Below are positions 1 through 6,768 of a stretch of 9,821 nt of DNA, piece after piece (the first letter of the stretch is position 1; each line of letters opens with the position of its first letter). The translations under genes were made by a program, and so were the position numbers. The notes under the pieces are model-generated. The model worked only from the letters and a program-made list of their open reading frames with translations. It searched no databases and was not told the origin of the DNA. Origin of the DNA: Lentisphaerota bacterium (GTDB taxonomy: Bacteria; Verrucomicrobiota; Kiritimatiellia; RFP12; UBA1067); NCBI GenBank assembly GCA_022839525.1, contig JALHET010000051.1:1-9821 (forward strand), in the 5' to 3' direction.

Positions 1-1226
1 TCATCGGCTCCGGCGGCCGCGGCGCGCAGAACCTGAAGGAGTTCTACGAATTGGGCGAGCAGGTTGTGGCCCTATGCGACGTGGATCGGGGGCGTCTCGA
101 CCAGTCCGCCAATGTGGTGAAAGAACGTTGCCCGGACGCGCGTAAATATCAGGATTTCCGCGAATTGCTTGCGAAGGAGAAAGACCTCGATGCGGTGGTC
201 GTCTCCACGCCCGACCACATGCACGCGGCGGCGGCGATCGCGGCCATGAAGCAGGGCTGCCATGTTTACGTCGAGAAGCCGCTCGTGCGGACGGTGTGGG
301 AGGCGCGCCGCTTTGAGAAGGTGGCCAAGGCGTGCGGCGTGATCACCCAGATGGGCAACAACGGCAACGGCTCCGATTTCCAGCGCAGGAAAATCGAGGT
401 GGTGCAGTCGGGCGTGTTCGGCGAGATATCTGAGATCCACATTGCCACAAACCGCCCCATTTGGCCTCAGGGGCTCAAGCGTCCGGAGGGCAGCGACCCG
501 GTGCCCGACACGTTGGCGTGGGACTGCTGGCTCGGCGTTGCGCCGGAGCGTCCGTTTAAGGCGGGCGTTTATCACGGGTTCAAATGGCGGGGCTGGTTCG
601 ATTTCGGCACCGGCGCGATGGGCGATATGGCCTGCCACGGCATGAGCTTTTTCTTCCGGGCACTGGGGCTGCAGGAGGTGCTGACAGCGGAGACGGTCAA
701 GGCCACGGAGAAATTTGAGGAAACGTTCCCGCTCGCGACGACGGTCAAGCTGGTGGTGCGGAGCGACCGTCAGCAGAAACCGGTTACGGTTTACTGGTAC
801 GACGGCAACACGAAGCCTGCGGACGAGGTGTGCCCGGAGGCGGTCGCGACATGGGGAAGCATGCCGGAGCAAAGCACGCTGATCATCGGCGCCAAGGGCA
901 AGATGATGAACGACGCGGTCTGCATGAGCGGGGAAACCAAATTCCGCGGGTTTGCCCAGCACGAGGCGACCAAGGACACGCCGGTTACGCTGCCGCGCGT
1001 GAAAAACCATCACTGGGAATTCGCGGAGGCGATCCGCGGCGGCGCCAAGCCGTTCTCGCATATCGACCATTCCATACCGCTTACGGAAATGGTACTGTTG
1101 GGTTGCGTCTCGCAGCGGGTTTCCGGTGAACTGAAGTTTGACGCCAAGGCGTGCCGTTTCACCAACAGCACCGAGGCGAACCGGCTGCTTAAGCCGTACA
1201 TCCGCGATGGCTGGCAGATCGGGTAA
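1..1226 (+). CDS. Gfo/Idh/MocA family NAD(P)-dependent oxidoreductase, 5' end outside window
   Basis: The reading frame is already open at the left edge (first full codon at 3) and stops with TAA at 1224-1226, so the true start lies before the window. The visible N-terminus is the Rossmann nucleotide-binding loop GSGGRG at 6-23, followed by the beta strand VVALCDVD. The family hallmark EKP is at 273-281, after a TPDHMH stretch. A GDMACH motif at 621-638 matches the catalytic-domain region where the family usually has a GD-x-x-x-H pattern. The C-terminal part, with HHWEFAEAIRGG and a late LTEMVLLG helix, resembles the many Planctomycete and Verrucomicrobial paralogues. Members oxidise or reduce hydroxyl groups of sugars, polyols or glycosides with NAD(P). 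Substrate cannot be read from sequence. Related PVC proteins often carry a Tat signal, which would sit in the missing part. It is probably the first visible gene of an operon with the two isomerase-like genes that follow. Confidence 0.94.
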   Translation, partial: IGSGGRGAQNLKEFYELGEQVVALCDVDRGRLDQSANVVKERCPDARKYQDFRELLAKEKDLDAVVVSTPDHMHAAAAIAAMKQGCHVYVEKPLVRTVWEARRFEKVAKACGVITQMGNNGNGSDFQRRKIEVVQSGVFGEISEIHIATNRPIWPQGLKRPEGSDPVPDTLAWDCWLGVAPERPFKAGVYHGFKWRGWFDFGTGAMGDMACHGMSFFFRALGLQEVLTAETVKATEKFEETFPLATTVKLVVRSDRQQKPVTVYWYDGNTKPADEVCPEAVATWGSMPEQSTLIIGAKGKMMNDAVCMSGETKFRGFAQHEATKDTPVTLPRVKNHHWEFAEAIRGGAKPFSHIDHSIPLTEMVLLGCVSQRVSGELKFDAKACRFTNSTEANRLLKPYIRDGWQIG

Positions 1227-1251
1227 AAGAAGCTTTCAATCAACTCACAAA

Positions 1252-1258
1252 GGGAGAT
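1252..1258 (+). promoter_or_regulatory. Ribosome binding site of first isomerase-like gene
   Basis: A good Shine-Dalgarno sequence, AGGGAGA, lies in the 36-base gap and ends 4 bases before the ATG at 1263. It supports that start over the internal ATG at 1281, which would leave only two residues before the twin-arginine motif. The gap holds no hairpin followed by a T run, so the upstream gene is probably co-transcribed. Confidence 0.7.
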
Positions 1259-1262
1259 AACC

Positions 1263-2129
1263 ATGCACACACGGGACAGAATGTTTTCACGCAGAACGTT
1301 TATGGGCGGGGCGGCGGCGCTGGGAGCGGCATCCTTGGTTCCGGGCAGGGCTTTTGGGGTGGACGCGAAACCGGACTCGCGGTTCGGCGGCGTCCAGATC
1401 GGGACCATCACGTACAGCTACCGTTCGATGCCCGGCGGGGCGGATGTGGTGTTGCGTCATGTCGTCAACAGCGGCATCAGTTCGATCGAGCTGATGGGCG
1501 ATGTGGTCGAGAAATATGCGGCCGGCTCCTTGGAGAAGGTTGCGGAGCTTCGCAAGATGTACGCGGACGCGGGCGTCGGCATCCACATCGTCAAGTTCGG
1601 CAACATCGGCGACAAGTCCGTGACGGACGAGAAGGCCGAATACTACTTCAGTGTGGCCAAAGCCCTTGGCGCCGGTGCCATCACGCGCGAGATTTCCGAG
1701 GAGGCTGCCAAGCGCGTCGGCCCGCTCGCCGACAAGCACGGGGTCAAGGTCGCCTTCCACAACCACACGCAGATCAACGCGACAACCTACGATGGCCCGA
1801 TCCTGTCGTACGGCAAGAACCTCGCGATCAATCTGGACATCGGACATTATGTCGCCGCGAACGACGATTGCGTGCTGGCCATTATCGAGAAGTACCGCGA
1901 CCGCATCTTCAGCCTGCATCTCAAGGACAGGAAAAACAAGGCGAACAAGGGCGCCAACATGCCGTTCGGTCAAGGGAATACGCCGGTGGCCGAGGCTCTG
2001 CGGCTTCTCAAGAAACACGCGCTCCCCATTTATGCCGACATCGAGTTGGAGTATCCCGTTCCCGCAGATTCCGACGCAGTCAAAGAGGTCGCAAAGTGCG
2101 TCCAGTTCTGCAAACAGGCGTTGGCGTAG
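1263..2129 (+). CDS. Tat-exported sugar isomerase/epimerase-like TIM-barrel protein (AP endonuclease 2 / xylose isomerase-like fold)
   Basis: This 288-residue protein has a twin-arginine signal: SRRTFM at residues 9-14, then an Ala/Gly-rich hydrophobic stretch and a likely cleavage near residues 30-35 (GRAFG). The mature part is a single TIM barrel of the xylose-isomerase-like superfamily, close to the usual size (about 250-280 residues). Motifs that usually supply metal and substrate ligands are visible: IELMG (E76), FHNH (165-168), LDIGH (D192, H195), LHLKD (H219) and ADIELEY (E261/E263). A GQG turn at 236-238 is also typical. Family members isomerise or epimerise sugars, inositol derivatives or keto-sugars with a divalent metal. 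Relatives paired with Gfo/Idh/MocA enzymes act on oxidised (3-keto) sugars or glycosides. The substrate here is unknown. The folded, cofactor-loaded protein is predicted to be exported to the periplasm. It lies between the oxidoreductase and a second, diverged copy of the same fold. Confidence 0.92.
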   Translation: MHTRDRMFSRRTFMGGAAALGAASLVPGRAFGVDAKPDSRFGGVQIGTITYSYRSMPGGADVVLRHVVNSGISSIELMGDVVEKYAAGSLEKVAELRKMYADAGVGIHIVKFGNIGDKSVTDEKAEYYFSVAKALGAGAITREISEEAAKRVGPLADKHGVKVAFHNHTQINATTYDGPILSYGKNLAINLDIGHYVAANDDCVLAIIEKYRDRIFSLHLKDRKNKANKGANMPFGQGNTPVAEALRLLKKHALPIYADIELEYPVPADSDAVKEVAKCVQFCKQALA

Positions 2130-2145
2130 TAAACACGGGGGGCGC

Positions 2146-3006
2146 ATGAAGAAGAGATATGCGGGTATGCACACACGGCGTGAGTTTGTGAGGAACATGG
2201 GGCTCGCCTGCGCGGGTCTGTCGGCACTGCGCGCCAGCGCGGGGGCGATGGTGGGGAAAAAGATCCCGGTGGGTATCCAGCTCTACTCGTTCCGCAAGCA
2301 GGCAGAGCGCGATTATCCGGGCGTCATCAGGAAGGCGGCGGAACTCGGTTTTCAGGGTGTGGAGTTCGCAGGGTACGGTCCGTACGGTGAAAAGCCGGGG
2401 GAACTGCGCAAGATGCTGGACGACGCGGGGCTCAAGGCGTTCGGCACGCACACGGGCTATAATCTTGTGATGCCTGACACGATCCAGAAGACGATCGCGT
2501 TTCACAAAACCATCGGGTGCCCTTACATCATCGTGCCGTGGATTGACCCTAAACAGATGGAAAACAGGGACGCGTGTCTCAAGGTCGCGGAAATCTTGAC
2601 GCGCGCGAGCGAAACCGCTCAGGCCGCAGGACTGCATGTGGGGTACCACGCGCACGGCGGCGACTTCAAGAAGATCGATGGCGGCTTGACGGCATGGGAA
2701 GTGCTGTTCGACCACACGCCCCACGCGTTTGTGCATCAGATCGATCTCGGGAACTGTCTCGGCGGCGGGGGCGATCCGTACAAGCTGATCGAACGCTATC
2801 CGGGCCGGTCCTTCAGCGTGCACCTGAAAGAGCACGGCGGCCCGAAGGGCGCGGTGTTCGGGGAGGGAACGGTCGACTTCAAACGCGCCATGTCGTTGTG
2901 CGAAAAGGTTGGCGGCACCACCTGCTACATCATCGAGCACGAGGACGACCCTGACAATGCCTTTGAAGCGGCCCGGCGGTGCCTCGCGTACATTAACGCG
3001 CTGTAG
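2146..3006 (+). CDS. Second Tat-exported sugar isomerase/epimerase-like TIM-barrel protein
   Basis: This 286-residue protein starts at ATG 2146, 16 bases after the previous stop, behind a G-rich stretch (CGGGGGG) that can act as a weak ribosome binding site. An alternative start at 2167 would give MHTRREF, with the same first 12 bases as the preceding gene. The open frame runs back to 1651, but that part overlaps the upstream gene and is not credible. A twin-arginine motif, TRREFV (residues 10-15), and a hydrophobic stretch ending near ASAGA predict Tat export. Barrel motifs include GVEF (E73), GYHAH (H168, H170), HQIDLGN (D200), VHLKEH (H226) and IIEHED (E264), the usual metal and substrate positions of the xylose-isomerase-like superfamily. 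Similarity to its neighbour is only at fold level, so the two probably do different steps or form a pair. Its last 14 bases overlap the 3' end of the opposing large hydrolase gene. Reaction and substrate are unassigned. Confidence 0.9.
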   Translation: MKKRYAGMHTRREFVRNMGLACAGLSALRASAGAMVGKKIPVGIQLYSFRKQAERDYPGVIRKAAELGFQGVEFAGYGPYGEKPGELRKMLDDAGLKAFGTHTGYNLVMPDTIQKTIAFHKTIGCPYIIVPWIDPKQMENRDACLKVAEILTRASETAQAAGLHVGYHAHGGDFKKIDGGLTAWEVLFDHTPHAFVHQIDLGNCLGGGGDPYKLIERYPGRSFSVHLKEHGGPKGAVFGEGTVDFKRAMSLCEKVGGTTCYIIEHEDDPDNAFEAARRCLAYINAL

Positions 3007-6000
3007 CGGGTTCGGCTGGTTCGAGTCGCAGGTCGGCCCACGCGCCCCAGTCCCCGACGCTGTTGCCCTTCTCTCCCACGTCGGTGAGGAGCAGGAGCGA
3101 AATGGCTTTCCCGGCCCACGGGGTCAGCGCGCCTTCCAGCGCGTGCCAGGCATGGGCGGTCACCAGCCGGCGTGCGATCTCCGTGCGCTTGCCGTCCGCC
3201 GCTTCGACGACCGCCTTGAAAAGAATCCCGTCGCCGGGATCGCTTCCGTCGGTTTTGCCGACCGCGCAGCGGAAGGTCACCGGCTCGTTGGGCAGTGTCA
3301 GCGCGTAGCGGGCCAGGGCGTATCCCGTGCCGCCTTTGTAAGGCGGGTGCATGAAGACCGCCCGCTGTTTCTCAATTCCGCCGCAACGCGACACGGCGTT
3401 GCCGCGGGCCTGAGCGCCGGAGGCGTCGTCCAGCGGCTGCTCTGGCTGGCCCCGCAGTGCCATGCCCTTCACGAACCACAAGGGCAGGGGGGTTGTTTTT
3501 TTCGCGGCCGGCGGCGGCGGGGGTGGCGGCAGGGTTACGGTGAAATCGATCCATGCGTTTTCGAACGTGAACCACAGGCGCGCGCCGGGCTTGGCATCAG
3601 TCGGGATAACGACTGTATGTTCCGCGCTGCCGCGCACGGAAACCTGTTCGCCGGGCTTGACGGTGTCGCGGCCGCACGCGAGAAGGGCGGCGGGCGGTTG
3701 CGCGGCTCTGCGCACGCGATAGGAGAACGCGCCTTTCACGGGCTGCACGTAGCTGAGCCCGCGGGCGGTGCGCACTTCGGCGTTGCCGAGGACGGCGTTG
3801 GTCTTGTCGAGCGCGACGGCTTCCGTGAACGTGAAGGGGAAACCGGCTTCCGCTGTTTTGTGTAAGAGGATTTCCGCAAAGCCGTTCGTGAGGGTGCGGC
3901 AGATCGCGACGCCGTCACTCGCGCCTTCGGGGAAACGCACGAACGCGCCGCGCCCGTCGATGTAGGTGTAGGCAGGCGAGACCGAGAGATCTGCGCGCCG
4001 CCCGTTGACATCGCCGCTGAACACGCGCACGCCATTGTCCGCGCTCCGTCCCCAGTAGCCGTTGGGCGGCAGGTCGAGCGCCGTGCCTTCCACGGAGATG
4101 TTGAGGCGATCGCCCGGGTTGCCGTTGACGGCGGTGAGACAGCCGTCGGTGTAGCGGGTCACGATCTGGCAGCGCGTGTATGCGCCGTTGGCGAGGGCGG
4201 CGGAGGTGTCGTACAGCGTGCCGTCGCTTCCCGCATAGCGGATCGTGTCTGCCGGAACCTGGGTATAGAGGCTGGCGAGCGCCTGGATCATGTAGTAGCT
4301 GCGCAGTTCGCCGTCGAGGCCTTGAATCAGAAAGCCGGAATGTCCGAAGGCGACGGTGGCTGCGAGGAAACGGTCTTTTTCGGTGTCAGGGTCTTTCGGT
4401 TCGCTCTTGTTGGGGTAGAACATGCTGGGCATGCCCATGCCGAAATTACAGCAGAGATCGTGCATCTTGCGCAGGTCGAAGTCGACGAGCCACGGGTTTT
4501 CGGCGGGCCGGTAGTCCTGGTCCTGGGCGTAGTTACCGTCGCTCAGGCCACAGTAGGGGAAGTGGCAGTTGCCTTCGGAATAAACGGGTCCGTCCCAGCC
4601 GGCCCGCTGCAGCAGCATGATCTCACCGTAGGCGTAGAAGACGGCGGCGAACGTTCCGGCACCGGGCACGCGGGCGTCGTAATCAACGCGGCTCCAGGGC
4701 GTGACGGCGGTGTGGACGTCGCAGTAGGCGGTGCTGAAGCCAAATTTCTTTTCGATGATGGGGGTGAGCCGTTCGCAGAACTCAACGGCCCGGGCGGGTT
4801 TGGGCGCGTAGCAGCGGGTCCACGCAGGCTGGAGCTGGTTGTCCTGCGTGCGCGAAACCATGTCGGGATGCCAGAAGCCGTTGACCGGCGCGAAGTCGGT
4901 GAAGTTGTTGTAAGGGCCGTAGATGAAGCCAAGTTCGTCCTGCATGATGCGGGCGTAGCGGAACTGTCCCTCGTCGCCACCCTTTTTGGGCGCGGGGTTG
5001 GTGCGGAAGGTAAAGCTCTCGTTGCCGTCGCGCCAGCCGGTCTCGTGGTCGGTGACCACCATTTGCGTCATGCCCCAGCGGTGGATGGTGCGCCAGTATT
5101 CCGCGTCCTGCTCGCGGTTTTTCGCCCCGTGCGCGCGCCAGACGCGCGTGCCGGTGATGTGTTTCCAGGGCGAGACCGGGTTAGGGATGTTGGGTAGCAC
5201 ATCCTCGAACTTCGGCGAGAGGGTCAGGACGAACCGCTCGAAGCAGGGGTTGCGCGTGCCGTCGGTTTTTGGGTTGTAGCGCGCGCCGCCGTTGCTGGCG
5301 AGCGAACTGTCGAAGCGCAGGTTGTCGGGGAAGGGGAGGGAGCCGTTGGACTGGGTCCAGTCGAGTTGCGCGAGGAAGAAGAGGGGCGCGTTGGCGGTTC
5401 CGGAAACGATGACGGCCGGGCGGTTGAACCCGTTCCCATAGCCGTAGGTGTAGAAGGGTAGGGTCACGAGGCGCGGGTTCGCGAAGCCGCGCGTGGCACC
5501 GAAACGGACTTCGCGGATGTGCCCGCCGTCGGCCTGAAGATCCATGACCAGTGATTTGCCGACGAGGTGAAAACGGATGGTGACGTTGGCGGCGAGATTG
5601 CTGGCGGTGAGTTTGCCCGCGTAGGTGACGCCTTTGCCGTCAGAGGTGATTTCGATTGCTTCGTCTGTGGCGCGGAAGGAGGAGTCCTTGCTGTTTCCCG
5701 AAGCGAAATAAAAACCGCCGCCGAGGCAGACGGGAACCCAGTCGCCGGTGTCTGTCCAACGCATGGCAAGGTCGTCCCATGCGCCAGCCTTTGAGGGCAG
5801 CCGGATTTCGAGCCTGCCGTCCTCGCCGTCGCGCACGAGCAGGTAACGGCCGCTGGCGGTTTTTGCGACACGCGTGACAGAGGGCGCGGAATCGCGCGGG
5901 ATAATGGTTAGGGGCGTGTCGGGAAAGGGCAGGGTGCCCGGGCCGGTGTTTACGCCGGGATCGCAGGCCGGGAAAAGGTGTACGCCCCGTTGCCGGCGGG

Positions 6001-6676
6001 GTGCGAACGTGAGGGGCGCGAAGGTTTCGGTAAACGCCGCGAGACTGTTGAAATAGAGGACGCGGTCTTCAGTGTTCCGCCCGTTGGTGATGGAGATGGA
6101 AGTCAGGGTCGTGCCTTTGGCGGCACGCGCGATCAGGTCGGGGTCGAGACGGCGGTGGCAGAGGAACCACTCCATGTGGCTGATGCGGGCGAGGGGGATC
6201 GAAAAGGGTTTGCCCGCAGGGTCGGTGAAGGTGAGCGCAATGTTGACGGGGGGCGTTTTCGGGTCGGGCCTGTAACTGTGATTGTTGCCGTAGATCCAGC
6301 AGGAAACGGCGTCGAAGGCGGTCGTGACCGCGATGGGCGCGGGAGGAACGAGCGTGACGGACGGTTTCTTGCCCGTGGCGCGATAGGTGAGTTTCGCCAC
6401 GGCGTCGCCGAAGAGCAAGACGTCTTGCGAGCGTTCGAGGCGGGCCTCGGCGTCGACGGTCTCGACGCGCCAGCCTTCGGTATCCGTGAACGGGACCAAC
6501 GCGGGATGGTCGTCCCGCGTGCGGTTCGCCCAGACCATTTCGTAAGGGCGTTCGCCCGCCAGTAGCGCCGGGCGGGCAAGAAGTGCGAGCGAGAAGGTGA
6601 CGAGCGCATTGCGCACAGAGCGGGAGAGGAACGGCGAACGCCGGACATTAAAGGTATGGACGAGTACGTTGCGCAT
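2993..6676 (-). CDS. Very large secreted multidomain protein, putative glycoside hydrolase (GH101/GH129-like catalytic barrel) with C-terminal NPCBM-like domain
   Basis: This 1227-residue protein is read from ATG at 6676 to TAA at 2993-2995. The open frame extends to 6955, but that part crosses the intergenic gap and the GH29 3' end and is low-complexity Arg/Pro, so I start at MRNVLVHTF. No strong ribosome binding site is visible. A long basic N-region and the hydrophobic stretch ALVTFSLALLARPALLA suggest a signal peptide cleaved before GERP (about residue 40). Residues about 40-510 look like beta-sandwich domains. Residues about 510-830 look like a TIM barrel, with TDHETGW (D543, E545), AYCDVH (D653) and VYSEGN (E701). 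The D653/E701 spacing and context resemble the nucleophile and acid/base of GH101/GH129-type alpha-N-acetylgalactosaminidases. Beta domains follow to about 1040, then seven prolines (1050-1056). Residues about 1060-1227 match the pattern of an NPCBM-type carbohydrate-binding domain (DGILFKAVVEAADGKR, DWGAWADLRLE). The gene lies 92 bases downstream of GH29, probably in the same transcript. The exact family and substrate are uncertain; an uncharacterised hydrolase family is quite possible. Confidence 0.75.
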   Translation of the reverse strand: MRNVLVHTFNVRRSPFLSRSVRNALVTFSLALLARPALLAGERPYEMVWANRTRDDHPALVPFTDTEGWRVETVDAEARLERSQDVLLFGDAVAKLTYRATGKKPSVTLVPPAPIAVTTAFDAVSCWIYGNNHSYRPDPKTPPVNIALTFTDPAGKPFSIPLARISHMEWFLCHRRLDPDLIARAAKGTTLTSISITNGRNTEDRVLYFNSLAAFTETFAPLTFAPRRQRGVHLFPACDPGVNTGPGTLPFPDTPLTIIPRDSAPSVTRVAKTASGRYLLVRDGEDGRLEIRLPSKAGAWDDLAMRWTDTGDWVPVCLGGGFYFASGNSKDSSFRATDEAIEITSDGKGVTYAGKLTASNLAANVTIRFHLVGKSLVMDLQADGGHIREVRFGATRGFANPRLVTLPFYTYGYGNGFNRPAVIVSGTANAPLFFLAQLDWTQSNGSLPFPDNLRFDSSLASNGGARYNPKTDGTRNPCFERFVLTLSPKFEDVLPNIPNPVSPWKHITGTRVWRAHGAKNREQDAEYWRTIHRWGMTQMVVTDHETGWRDGNESFTFRTNPAPKKGGDEGQFRYARIMQDELGFIYGPYNNFTDFAPVNGFWHPDMVSRTQDNQLQPAWTRCYAPKPARAVEFCERLTPIIEKKFGFSTAYCDVHTAVTPWSRVDYDARVPGAGTFAAVFYAYGEIMLLQRAGWDGPVYSEGNCHFPYCGLSDGNYAQDQDYRPAENPWLVDFDLRKMHDLCCNFGMGMPSMFYPNKSEPKDPDTEKDRFLAATVAFGHSGFLIQGLDGELRSYYMIQALASLYTQVPADTIRYAGSDGTLYDTSAALANGAYTRCQIVTRYTDGCLTAVNGNPGDRLNISVEGTALDLPPNGYWGRSADNGVRVFSGDVNGRRADLSVSPAYTYIDGRGAFVRFPEGASDGVAICRTLTNGFAEILLHKTAEAGFPFTFTEAVALDKTNAVLGNAEVRTARGLSYVQPVKGAFSYRVRRAAQPPAALLACGRDTVKPGEQVSVRGSAEHTVVIPTDAKPGARLWFTFENAWIDFTVTLPPPPPPPAAKKTTPLPLWFVKGMALRGQPEQPLDDASGAQARGNAVSRCGGIEKQRAVFMHPPYKGGTGYALARYALTLPNEPVTFRCAVGKTDGSDPGDGILFKAVVEAADGKRTEIARRLVTAHAWHALEGALTPWAGKAISLLLLTDVGEKGNSVGDWGAWADLRLEPAEPATAR

Positions 6677-6719
6677 GGGGTAACACTTTCTGTTATGGTT
6701 TTGTTTTTTGTGACGCGAT

Positions 6720-6758
6720 GGAGGCGACGGCGGGCGCCGCGGGCAGGTTGTTGCCTCC
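6720..6758. repeat. GC-rich inverted repeat in the GH29-to-large-hydrolase gap
   Basis: Arms GGAGGC (6720-6725) and GCCTCC (6753-6758) flank a GC-rich loop that contains further complementary GGCG/CGCC tracts. On the - strand it follows the GH29 stop codon (6769-6771) and precedes the start of the large hydrolase gene at 6676. No T run follows on that strand, so it is not a classical intrinsic terminator. It could stabilise or process an mRNA spanning both genes, or be chance in GC-rich DNA. Confidence 0.35.
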
Positions 6759-6768
6759 GGTGGTGTGT

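Noticed and set aside
72..1070. 332-codon open frame on the - strand opposite the oxidoreductase
   Set aside because: Arg/His/Leu-rich translation typical of antisense GC-rich frames. The + strand has clear Gfo/Idh/MocA motifs.
1651..2145. N-terminal extension of the second isomerase-like gene
   Set aside because: It overlaps the preceding gene in another frame, is Arg/Ser/Thr-rich low complexity, and would bury the Tat signal internally.
1287..2198. 303-codon open frame on the - strand opposite the first isomerase-like gene (another of 286 codons lies at 2080-2940)
   Set aside because: Both are antisense to TIM-barrel genes with intact metal-ligand motifs, and neither shows a domain of its own.
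4322..5197. 291-codon open frame on the + strand inside the large hydrolase gene
   Set aside because: It lies opposite the catalytic barrel coding region with its conserved motifs; the composition is that of a shadow frame and no ribosome binding site is seen.
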